NCBI RefSeq assembly: GCF_030272615.1
Contig: NC_081414.1
Span: forward strand, 781,982,119-782,046,118
Direction: 5' to 3'
DNA from: Cryptomeria japonica
Taxonomy: Eukaryota > Streptophyta > Pinopsida > Cupressales > Cupressaceae
DNA length: 64,000 bases
The notes under the pieces: model-generated
Database searches by the model: none
Seen by the model: the letters and a program-made list of their open reading frames with translations, nothing else
What the model was told of the DNA's origin: nothing
Position numbers and translations under genes: made by a program
In this document: piece after piece, positions 34,401 through 44,800 of the stretch
Position numbering within the stretch: position 1 is the stretch's first letter
Layout of the letters: each line of letters opens with the position of its first letter

Positions 34401-34552
34401 TTACCCCTTCTTGGAACTTTATTTTAGTTCATGAATACATAAACAAAATTAACAGACAACCCTCAAGACAACGAATTTTTTTATTCTAAAACATCTCCAA
34501 CCTTCAAAAACTACAAACGATTGTTAATGCATCTTCTTCCCCACACCCGTGC

Positions 34553-34564
34553 ACTCTGATACCA
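34553..34564 (-). promoter_or_regulatory. Primer-binding site of the small LTR element
   Basis: TGGTATCAGAGT on the minus strand next to the 5' LTR, one mismatch from the tRNA-Met complement. Confidence 0.9.
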
Positions 34565-34886
34565 TGTAAAATTTTGGATCTAGCTGAAAAATAAGAACAC
34601 AAGTTGGAGTATAACAAAAGAGAAAATTGAGACCAGAATAAGAACAAAATTGTTTCATTGATTTACACATGAATGAATTACATAATATATAGCGCCTTCG
34701 CCAAAGCAAAAAAATGAAAGAAATGAAAGAATGGAACTAAAAAAATATAGATATTCCTTAATTAGCCTAACAATTAAGAAAACAATACAATTATCCATAA
34801 AACATTGATAAAACTGATTGCGATGTTTGTTATCCAAGAAAAGCACGAAAAAAAAAAAAACCCAGATATTGTAGATTTTGCTAACA
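34565..34886 (-). repeat. 5' LTR of the small LTR element
   Basis: 322 bp pair of 32846-33186. Confidence 0.85.
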
Positions 34887-37045
34887 AATTGAAAGGTAAC
34901 TTGGTTCAAATAAAAAAGAACCACTCTCCATCTAGATGGTTATTTTATGCAAACCAATTATCTCCACTCTTTAGGGGAAAACATCTTTTCCTTCGCCGCC
35001 TCCCTTTCATTGCTCTCATCTAGCAGATTTAAGCTTCTTTAATTTTTGCCATCACATGAACCAAGCTGGCCCTTAAGTCATGCGCTCTCCTCTCTTCCTA
35101 GTGTTGGCTTCTCTCCTTTTACACAAATAATATTTTGTTGATTTCTTTTAGACAACTGGGCAACACGTGTTAAGTAAATCTTTAAGATGAAACTATAGCA
35201 TGCCCTCCAAGTTATGTCTTGAATGCAAAATGTGGAAGCCTTGATAAAGCATGTAAGCTATGCTACAAGATACCATAACATGAGAGCTACAACCCATGTA
35301 CCCTTCCTCGAGCAAAAATCATAGTGAAATTCCCTTGTGGCATATATCTTGAGTATATATTTTTATTTTTATCTTGATACGCCTCAGTTTTGTAAATATT
35401 GTGCTATGGGGATTAAGGACTCACAAAGAATCCCTTGTCAGCATAATTTTTGGACGATATTCTTAAGGACGGTAAATCAATTTTACCTATTTACGCATTG
35501 TATTTGATTATAAAAGATTTAGGTAAATTGTGTTGTCAAGTTTGCATTGACAATAATACAAGCATATGAGCATACTGTTTGGATAATGTTTTTCCTCTTC
35601 ACTTATTGTGTCTAGTTGAACATGATATTTGCAGACTATTATAGGAATTTTGCATTAACCATATCCTGGTATGTTGATTCCACAATAGACATAAGGAAAT
35701 AAAACTAAGAAATTTCTTCATATGCCTCACACATAAGTAACATCTCATAATCCTTGTACTCCCCTTTATTTTTCTACATCATTTGTGGACACTTCCATTC
35801 GATAACTCAATGATCTCAAGTATTTTTATTGAAATTTTCTATTATGCAATTCATTTCGAAGCTATTATATTTTAACAATGTCCTCATCATCAAACATTTA
35901 GAAATTCTATTTAGTTTATGTTGTTTAGAAGTTTTATTTAGCAGCAGTTGCATTTGTCTTCTATTTTGTCATCTTGTTCAGTTATGATTGTTTCTAGATC
36001 TTGTTATCGTATTTCTTCTATTCTTAATGTGCAATACAATATTTTGTATATGGCAATTGCATAGTTTCATTCCAATATGTAACTTTTGGGTTCTTAAGAT
36101 TTTTTTTGAAGTTTGAAGATCAACTAGAATTTGATTGGTTAAGTATTTAGAATATACTATAGATTTAAAAACTATCCATGATCATCTGAATTAGAAATTA
36201 GGGTGCAAGTTGAATTAGAAATTAGGGTGCAAGTTGCATCCTACTTACTTACTTTTTTTTTTTTTTTAGATATTTGACAAATAAATCTAATTTTCTATCA
36301 TTTATTGCATATGGTCTTATAGATCTACTTATTACAGATCCAAATGTTTCCAAATTTAGCATTGAATTTATTTTAGTTTGGCATTTACTTATCTTAATTC
36401 ATTTGTTAAATTAGTTTTCAATTGCAAATATACTCTAACGTTGTTGTAACCTAACATTCCACCATGTTTGAAAGGTACGATAGCTTTCATTTAATCTTAA
36501 GTAATTTATAGCCAACATAATTCAATTGTTAGGGTAATATATCTTTATAAAATCTCTACTCATTCAAGATTTATCTTTATTGTCATATCATAAAAGAATT
36601 CTTTATGTTAATGATTCAATATTCTTCTAAATGTTTATTTTTTTTGGATGAAATTTGCGAGATAATTTTTTTCCCTAATTTAAGCTTCTTCCATATTCAA
36701 TGTAAACCAAATGTAATTAATCATACTTGGTTTCTTTCCCATTGTCTTTGATCCAAATATTCATTCATGAAGAATCTATATCAGCTTTTTGCCATTACCC
36801 AAATGTGCTAGTATAGTTCAAGCTACAAAACATAATTGAATAACAGTCCTCTCCCTAATTTTGGTGGCTATAAACATTGTCATGACACTATTTACTTTTT
36901 GACATAGCAGATAAGGAACTATGGAGCCACACCACAAAGTTGTATCCTCTAGGTATTTTTTACGAGTAACAATAACTAACATTTGCATTCAAACAACTAC
37001 TACCATTTCAATTTCTCAATTACAAAATGACAAGCTTAGAGAAAA
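34887..37045. other. Intergenic AT-rich DNA, no gene seen
   Basis: About 2.1 kb without a supportable frame. It includes a 24-bp two-copy tandem repeat (36187-36234). It might hold the 5' end of the Helitron-like element, but I see no terminal signature. Confidence 0.5.
36187..36234. repeat. Two-copy tandem repeat of 24 bp
   Basis: TGAATTAGAAATTAGGGTGC plus four bases, repeated exactly twice. Confidence 0.85.
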
Positions 37046-37615
37046 ATGAGAATTAACAAAAGCTACAAATCACAAGTGGAAACATATGAGTGTATAGCAA
37101 ACACTACTACTTGTAACACGAAAAATGTGCTAAAACATAGTAGACTATGTAGAGCTAGGGATTTCAAATACAACATTGGTGGTTGCTTGTTCGATTCACT
37201 GGAACCCCTACGAGAACATCAACTCACTTCCATACAGCAATAGAATGCTGTGATTGACCATTTCTTATGCTACCTTGCTAGATATGACAAAGAGGCAACT
37301 CACTAATTCAACTTTGAAATTCATCGTGAAATTTTATACAAATGAACCATATTCAAGATAGAGACACTTATCTATGATGCATGTGATTGTCTGGAAAGAC
37401 AAAAATAATAGACAAAGAAAGAGGACTATGCGAAGATATTTTTTGTATCCATTGGGTCTCAAAATGGCTGAATATACAAACATGTGTTTATTCAATGACA
37501 ACGGGTAAAATCACTTGCATTTCATTGAATCATCAAACACAAAATCTTATTGTTTACTCTTCCATGATGCCAATCCACTTTCAGGTCATTTTGAGCCACT
37601 TTTACAAATAGAAAA
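37046..37615 (+). pseudogene. OTU-like cysteine protease module of the Helitron-like element
   Basis: Three frames together give an OTU signature. First comes IGGCLFDSL with the candidate catalytic Cys at 37184-37186. After a gap comes GLCEDIFCIHWVSKWLNI (about 37420-37470). Then, in a third frame, FHDANPLSGHFEPL (about 37562-37604) has the candidate catalytic His at 37587-37589. OTU proteases cleave ubiquitin-like chains, and such domains are known in some Helitron-type and other transposon proteins. Several stops and frameshifts make it inactive. It could be a separate gene relic, but its position just upstream of the Rep region favours one protein. Confidence 0.6.
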
Positions 37616-38148
37616 CAAAAATACCAAATACAAAGGAAAGCTAACATTGTGAAAAGTTAAAAGAACAATCAGAGATAAAATTACACCTCCATGTTCTATG
37701 TAAAAAGACATGAAACAACTACAAGCTACTAACATTGGTTCAAACCAATATAGAAAACCTAAAAAATTCAACACCACCAATATGGCAATAATTAAAAAAA
37801 CCAAATCCGACAATCTAAACCCTCACTCACCAATACCACTTCGTCAACTAAAAATGTAAATTAGAACCCACAAGCTTATATATGTTGAAATAATTCCACA
37901 GTACAAGTGGCCACAAAAAATAGTAAACCATCAATCCTTTGAACAAAAATCTAAGACAAAAACTAGTTTGTTGTCATCGATAGAAATATTTGAACAGATA
38001 ATCTAAGACACACCTAAGTATATTTTTTCAATTTTCCTAATGTCACACTTAAAAAAAGACACCTAGATATTTAAGGACAAAGAAATGAACACTTATCAAA
38101 CTCTACTATAGCTTGAAGCTCCTATAATAGGAAATACAATATGCAAAA

Positions 38149-40260
38149 TCTGTAACAATGCATTACAATAGCATATGCTACCAAAATATGCAATGGCACA
38201 CAATATTCGAAGTAATAAATCATTGCAATATGTACAACATCTCTCGCAACTAGAAGAACAACTAATTTCACTTAGAATTGAATTTGCAAAATTCTAGGAA
38301 CTAGGACATAGAAGATCGTAGTTAGGCTTGAGTGGCTCGATTATTAATGTCCTTGCAAACATAGACATAATACAAATAACACTACCACAATCTATCAATA
38401 ACACAATAGCAATTATAGTTTTTTCTAAAGAGGCACATGGAGTGCAAAAATGCGTTTCAAAAAGGAATGCTGTGACCAAACATTATAATGCAAGCTCTCA
38501 TACAACTATCAAGAACACTACTTCACAAAATGCAAAATTTGAAAATTAGGCAAGATTGGGAGGAAATCCTACAAAACAACTCGAATAATCAAGAAAAAAA
38601 TGAATTAAATGAAAGTGATACTGACACAAATAGTGACAAAAAATAAGAACATCCATCAAAAAATTTGATACATGGATTCACCGAATCTAGATGCGTTCAC
38701 CAAATGCAAGATAAAATTCTCAAGATTGCACCCACACAAGACAATTATGCAATAGGTATTTTCTAAGATAAATATGTTGAAGAAATAAACTTCCCAACAC
38801 TTTTCTTCAGTAGTCCATGTGATGATGATATTCTTAAAAATTTTACAAACCAAAAGATTGCACAATGGGAATTGTTAAGCTCACAAAGAAAATTTTCATA
38901 TCACACAACCAACCTGTTCTTCAAAACCATCAAAGCACTTATACAAGTCTTGTCAACAATGTGTGTCAAGATATAAAAAGGACAACTTAAAGGTAGGAAA
39001 CTACTTGGAAAAGATGCCAAACAAAAGCCAAAACTAGAAAAATGATAAAATCAAATATTGGCTACATTGATTTCAAAAGAATAAGAATTTCTCTAGATTA
39101 ACTTTAAAAATTGTCTTTGCAATGATCTGACAACTAGGACAATTAACTTTATTCCTTACATTCACTATCATAGAGCACAATTGGGGACCCTTGATGACAA
39201 CTCTACAACATCTATATGATCTACACTACTCCAAACTAGAACAACAGAGAACCATTACTCAAACCCAAAACCAAAAATCCCAACTTATCAAGAAAGATCC
39301 AATAACATGTGGACAATACTATATGAATAGGATAAATGCAATGAAAAAACAATTTATTTTTTAATAAGACTTTTTTTGGATACATCATAGAATATTTTTT
39401 TAGTAACTGGATTTCAAAATCTAGGTAATGAACATAACCATTTTTTAATATGGACCAAAGATGCACCAATATACGGGAAAGCTACCTCTAAAGATATTGT
39501 GCACTTTATTGAAAAGTATATTAATTGTAGCAAAAAACACTTAGACCCTATAGTAGCATCTTTAAATAAGTATCACCACACAGAGCAATGTAGGAGAAAG
39601 AAAAATACAAGTTATAAATATAGCTTTCCATTTCCACCAATTCAAAACACAACAATACTTGAACCATTGTTAGAAAGAAATGAAAAAATAATCTCAACTG
39701 CCACTAAGATCTACTCAAAATTGGAAGTAGAAAATTACGATCCCTTCTTCACTATACAAGGGTTCTTAGATGAAATCCAAATAACTAAGCATGAATATAT
39801 CATAGCACTAAGGTCCCACAATTTATAGACCAATGCTATTACTAAAACAAAGCCCTCACAAATATGGAACAATAGTTTCGCAAGAGAAATACCCCAACTA
39901 TGGAAAGCCAATATAGATGCATAATTTTTACTCAACACATATGTCACAGTGATGCATTGCAGCTCCTACATTGCAAAAGTAGTTAATTCAATGATGCATC
40001 CATTCAGTACAAAATATTAAGATCATAAACACAAAAATATAGATGCCATCAAAATTATAAGAAAACTTGGCACTGCACTACTAAACTTAAAACAAATGTC
40101 ATCACAATAGGCTACTGACATTGTCTTGCCACTGCCACTAAATTACAACTCATGAAAATGTGTATTCATTGACACAAGGCTTGACAATGATAGGACATTT
40201 ATAATAAAACCTCACAAATAATTAATCAAAGAACTAGATGGATCTGAAAAAGATTATTTT
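38149..40260 (+). pseudogene. HUH Rep (Helitron_like_N) with DUF6570-like N-terminal region
   Basis: The Rep protein would nick and transfer DNA strands for rolling-circle transposition. Visible parts are LSQLEEQLISLRIEFAKF (about 38240), SGSIINV (about 38330), IAPTQDN then NFPTLFF (38788-38808), IAQWELL (about 38860), KDPITCGQYYMNRINAMKKQ (about 39290), and GNEHNHFLIWTKDAP (39424-39468), whose HUH positions read His-Asn-His (39433-39441). The HHTEQCRRKK block is at about 39571, and WKANIDA precedes the tyrosine region MHCSSYIAK, where one Tyr (39967-39969) remains and the position four residues before it is His. Many stops and shifts are present, so it is inactive. Confidence 0.75.
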
Positions 40261-40859
40261 TAAATATCTAATCAACTACTACCTTGAACGACCAGTCACA
40301 ATTGCTACAATATGCCTTGCATAATTTATTTCTAGCTATAACAAAACTAGTAATAAGATCAAGAAAAAAGGAAAACTAAACATAATAACATTTATTAGTT
40401 ACAACAAGCATATTGACATAGGAAAACTACTATAGAGAATAACTAGTGCTCTTTGTGTCATTTACAATAAATGAAAGAACATTGTAACATAATTTTCTCT
40501 CATGGGAAAGTGCATATTCACTCCATGAGAAAAAAATTCAAGCACACTGCACAAAATTTTCATATTCCGCTTATCCTGCATGGGTTGGCATTGATAAAAC
40601 CATTGATGAACTAAAAATTGGAAAGGCTAATGATACGAATAAGTCCTATGTACCAGATACACCTAGACAAGAACAGCTATATGATATAGGAGATGATGTT
40701 GAAAACACAAAATAGAAAAACAGGAATGCAATCATTCATAATGCATTCAAAATAGCTCAAAATACACAGATCATTGTTAAAAATGAGTATTACAGATTAA
40801 GAGAAATGATAAACACAAAAATGTCAACAAATTGTCAAAGACATTTCCATTAAAAAAAT

Positions 40860-42066
40860 GAAAAACATTCAAACCCCATTGCATTTGTTTCTCACTGGTA
40901 GAGCAGGAACTGGAAAGACTTTTACAGCAAGGGCCATCTACCAAGCACTTCTTCACATCTAAAACACCTCCATGGACAATGATCTAGACAAACCAAAAGG
41001 TTAGATAACTTCATATACAAGGAAAGAAGCATTCAACATAAGTGGAACTACATTGCATTCGACATTTCACATACCTATCAACAAATTAAACTTTATACCA
41101 CTTAACACTAAGAAACTTGATGTCAAAACATTTTAGCCAATTATGTATCCTTCTAATTAATCAAATTTTACTAGTAAGTTCAAAATTGATTTGATACATT
41201 GACAAATGTTTACATGACATAATGCAAGAACCCACCACCTCCTTCGGTGCTATAGATACAAATATTCTATGGCAACCTCTACCAAACACTACTTGTACTT
41301 GACTCTAATATCTTTAAAAATAAACCCACTTCTATAGGATTGCTCCCATATAATTTTTGGATAGACAATGTCAAGTGCCTCATACTAACAAAAATAGTGA
41401 GACAAAAGGATGATATTTTCATTTCAATCCTCAACAAAATACTCATAGTAAAAAAAGCAGATAATGACATTGAATATATTAATCAACATTTTTTAAAGGA
41501 GCCACCATTTGAACCGACACCACCTTTCCTCTTCTATAGAAAATATGATGTCAATGAGCACAAAAGTAAAATGTTAGCAAAAATTGTAGGAGATATGAGT
41601 GTCTTTCATGCATTGGATTAACAAGAAACAAATACAAACACTATTCCTCTATATGACCACACCACTACTCTACCACCCCAAATTCACGTGAAACCAAATA
41701 TATTAGTTAAGATATATGAAGGCAATTACAATACTCAAGATGGTCTTGTCAATGGATTAGATGGTATTTTAAAAATTTATACAAAACACAACGACCTTGA
41801 CATCATTTCGATTCAAGTCATCAATCTAAAAGTTAGAGTACAACAATGTAATAAATTTGCCCATTGTTATGCTTCTTCTATTCACAAAGAATGGACTCCA
41901 CTATTTTGTGTAACTAAATATATTCAAAAAATACATAGAGGGACAAACACTACAATTAGAAAATAGTTCCCAATTCAAACATCATGTGCAAGCACTATAC
42001 ATCGATCACAAGGTCTTACAATTGAGTCCATGACATTTGATCCAATTGGCATTATAAACCATGATT
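40860..42066 (+). pseudogene. PIF1-type DNA helicase domain of the Helitron-like element
   Basis: A superfamily 1 helicase that would unwind the strand during transposition. Walker A GRAGTGKT is at 40897-40920. FNISGTTLHSTFHIPINKLN is at about 41035-41090. After decayed sequence the motif III-IV region LILTKIVRQKDDIF lies at about 41379, followed by NDIEYINQHFLKEPP (41466-41505). A later block GNYNTQDGLVNGLDGIL is at about 41720, and STIHRSQGLTIES (about 41994-42032) is the PIF1 signature. The extreme C-terminus is lost where a copia fragment begins. Stops are present at about 40960 and later. Confidence 0.8.
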
Positions 42067-42067
42067 A

Positions 42068-42509
42068 GAAAGCTAAAAATGGGTCCCAGCAACAAGGCCT
42101 GATGCAGTACCCAAGTACAAAGAAATCTCTATAAAATGGAGAAAAAGGAAAAAACCCATTGGGAAAAAACTCCTTGCCTAAAAGAGATGAAATCATGCTA
42201 AACAAACATGAAGGAAGGAAGGCCTCACAAAGACCCCCCAAGGAAAACTTCCTTCACCTCGAGCATAGAGAGCAATTGAAGGTAGTGTGGAAATGCCAAA
42301 GGTTCTGTGAAGATGTCAACAACCTGTTCCTCTGTAGGAATGTGCTCCAAGGTGAGTGAACCATATTGAATAAAATTCCTGATGAAGTGTATGTGGATAT
42401 TAATATGCTTCACCCACTGATGCTCCACTGGATTGCGGGAAATGTGTAGAGCACTCTGATTATCACACCGAAGAAGTGTGGCACTATGTGTAGAGAACTC
42501 AGAGAGCAT
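42068..42509 (-). pseudogene. 3' fragment of a copia element (RNase H end and 3' UTR)
   Basis: On the minus strand, 42509-42225 encodes the C-terminal RNase H of copia pol (LLRCDNQSALHISRNP, then VVDIFTEPL). It is followed by 3' UTR sequence (about 42071-42160) similar to that of the element at 3252-9612 (ATGGGTCCCAGC near 3750). LTR and remaining pol are absent. It is broken on both sides: by the Helitron-like sequence at about 42067 and by a SIRE-like copia 3' region at about 42507, where both partners share CTCAGAGAG (42498-42506). Confidence 0.8.
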
Positions 42510-42510
42510 C

Positions 42511-42890
42511 TTGGGGTTATACCCTCACTGGTAGAGACTTAGATAGTTAGAGCATGGCATCAGACTAACAGGAATTAACAAAGAAATATTTTTCCATCTT
42601 TGATGAAGGAGAGCTACTTCTCAGGGGGAGTAGTTGGTTATAACAATTGGTATTTGTAATTAGTTCTATGAACTAGTCGTATCTAGTTTTTGTATTGCTT
42701 TGGCATTTGATGTCAAAGGGGGAGTGATATCTATGGAAAAACACATTATATTTTGGAGAGATATTATGTATTTTGATTCCTGGTAATTGATCTGTTTGGG
42801 AGATTATTGGTTTTTGGTTTTTGGCATTTCTGCTTTGGCACTTAGATGGTTTTTCCATCTTGTGTTGCCATCAATGCCAAAGGGGGAGAT
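42511..42890 (+). other. 3' UTR and polypurine tracts of an upstream SIRE-like copia copy
   Basis: Aligns with 47953-48333, the 3' UTR of the element that follows, including the pol-end sequence CTTGGGGTTATACCC. It has three AGGGGGAG tracts (42623, 42717, 42881) and a hairpin AGATGG/CCATCT around TTTTT (42844-42860). The last tract abuts the LTR at 42891. So this LTR is preceded by internal 3' sequence, as in a head-to-tail recombinant. Confidence 0.8.
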
Positions 42891-43868
42891 TGTTGGTATT
42901 ATGGATGTGTTGCATTATTTTTGTCATTGATGTCAACACTTGTCAATGCTTATCAGCACCGGAGATCTTTGATTATGTTCACCGACATGTTCAGTCTCTT
43001 ATGCACAATCACCAATATCTGGTTCACCGACATTTTATATTGTTCACTGGCACAAAGGATGACTTTTTATCATCTGGAGATTACTTGGTTATGTCAAAGA
43101 CATGGTTTGGACACTTGGTTTTGGTGATTTGGTTATTGGTCTAATCGAGTTTTCTTATTTGTTGTTACCGGCAAATTGGTCTAGGTAATGGACCGGCAAG
43201 TGTTATCTATTCCAAATCAGCATGGTAGGTTATGTAGATGATTTATTTATTGGTTATTATTGTAAATGCATTAATCCGACATGATGCATAACAAGGAGAT
43301 AGGGAATGTAATAGGTATTACAAGATTATAATATTTAGTATATACGAATATAAGAAGAGCTATACACGCAGACATCATTCGAAGGTTCAAGGAAGGTATG
43401 AAGAAGATAATCAGAGCTTTACTAGTACTGAATCCAGCATATGAAGATGCTATTTTGAGCAATGCATTATCATTAGGTTTAACCATCCAACTATAGTTAG
43501 TGTGGCTCCCATTTTGTGATTGAGCAGTGAGTTCTATCCAGTTGGCCTTTCTGCATGTGCAGACCCCATTTGTACACACATACTATTTGCAGTAGTATCA
43601 TCTGATTATCGGTAAGGTTTCCCACCATGGTATTTCCCCTTACAGGGTTTCCACATACAAATATCCATGTTATGTGTCGTGGATGTTATTTGTCTTCCTC
43701 TTTCATGCATTAAACTTTACTAGTACTATAATTAACTATTAAACTGCCAACCGACATTAAGTTTGGTTTACCGGTATTATGAATTAAGTTTGATTAAGTT
43801 ATATTTGAGTTGAAATTAATAGACAACTAATTCACTCCCCCCCTCTTAGTTGCCTCTGGGTACTAACA
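42891..43868 (+). repeat. LTR shared by two head-to-tail SIRE-like copies
   Basis: 978 bp. It serves as 3' LTR of the upstream remnant and 5' LTR of the copy at right. It ends with a C-rich tract (ATTCACTCCCCCCCTC) and TACTAACA. Confidence 0.88.
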
Positions 43869-43870
43869 AT

Positions 43871-43882
43871 TGGTATCAGAGC
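43871..43882 (+). promoter_or_regulatory. Primer-binding site, tRNA-Met type
   Basis: TGGTATCAGAGC two bases after the LTR. Confidence 0.95.
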
Positions 43883-43925
43883 TAAGTCCTCTTCTTGCAA
43901 AAGTTTAACAACTTGAGGAGATTCT

Positions 43926-44800
43926 ATGGCAACTAACTATTCCAGGAAGGACAGTCCAAAGCTTGATGGAACTAACTATGGTATATGGAAAATCAGAATG
44001 GAGACACATCTGAATTGCATTGGAAGAGACATATGGGATGTTACAAACAATGGCTATATTGGTCCTACACATAGTCAACTTAATCCATGAAACTTGGCTA
44101 AAGATCAGGAGAATGATTGCAAAGTAAGAGAAGAACTTTTGATTGCATTGTCAAATCAGTAAATCATGGGATTATCAGATCAATCCACTGCTAAAGCTAT
44201 TTGGGACAAATTGGAGACATTGAATGAAGGTGATACCACTGTCAAAATTGCAAAACTGGAATGCTTCCAGGTCAGGTATGAAAATCTGAAAAATGGAAGA
44301 AGATGAAAGGATTTCTGCCTTTATGGAAAGAGTTAATGAAATTGTTTTGGGTATACAATGTTGTGGAGGATCCTTAAGTGAAGATGAAATTGTGTCTAAA
44401 GTTTTAAGATAATTTCCACTGGCATACAAAATGAAAGTAACTGCTATTAATGAATTAAGAACAATGCCTAATACATCAATATCTAGAGATACCTTCGTTG
44501 GAAAACTTTCAGCCTTTGAACTTGAGCAATTTGGTCTTGTTGCTACAATTAAGATAGATTTAGCCTTCAAAGCATCATCATCTGCAGTATCAGAAATCTG
44601 ATTGGAAAGCACTTTATGCAAGACTACCTGTAGACATCAAGAGAGAGAATGAAGAATTGGAAGAGCTTGAAGCACTATTTGCAAGGAAAAATGCCTAAAG
44701 GTCCAGTTGGAAGTAAGTATGTAAAGCACCATTTAAATGTTTTAACTACAATAAAATTGGTCATATGGCATCTAGGTGTCCTAATAGACATGCAAGATTG
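43926..44800 (+). pseudogene. SIRE-like copia gag, degenerate
   Basis: Starts MATNYSRKDSPKLDGTNYG with WKIRMETHL, the usual copia Gag opening. It continues with REELLIALSNQ and STAKAIWDKLETL near 44130-44220. Stops occur near 44088 and 44160, and the frame shifts at about 44290. The zinc knuckle at about 44736-44780 reads CFNYNKIGHMASRC, so its second Cys has become Tyr. Expected role: nucleocapsid and particle formation. Not functional as read. Confidence 0.8.

Larger units (their letters stand above)
32846..34886 (-). mobile_element. Small non-autonomous LTR retrotransposon (copia-like, gag remnant only)
   Basis: 2041 bp on the minus strand. LTRs are 32846-33186 (341 bp) and 34565-34886 (322 bp), starting TG and ending CA on the plus strand. 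A tRNA-Met-type primer site sits beside the right LTR and a polypurine tract beside the left one. Flanks AATTA (32841-32845) and AATTG (34887-34891) are a target duplication with one mismatch. The internal 1.37 kb holds only a short gag-like frame and no protease, RT or integrase. It was presumably mobilised in trans by a copia relative. Confidence 0.85.
37046..42066 (+). mobile_element. Degenerate Helitron-like element of Helentron/Helitron2 type
   Basis: Over 5 kb, the plus strand preserves in order: an OTU-like cysteine protease module (about 37150-37615), a DUF6570-like region (about 38149-38560), a Rep N-terminal part (about 38670-38960), the HUH Rep core (39289-40250) and a PIF1-type helicase (40860-42060). 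All are in broken frames. This order, and the HHTEQCRRKK...FPFPPI...TTILEPL block (39571-39666), match the protein type I associate with Helentron/Helitron2 elements rather than canonical plant Helitrons. Neither terminus was found. The 3' side is cut by a copia fragment at 42068. Identification is from motif reading alone. Confidence 0.75.

Noticed and set aside
44175-44621. 148-codon minus-strand frame across the SIRE-like gag
   Set aside because: Antisense shadow of gag sequence, with no domain.
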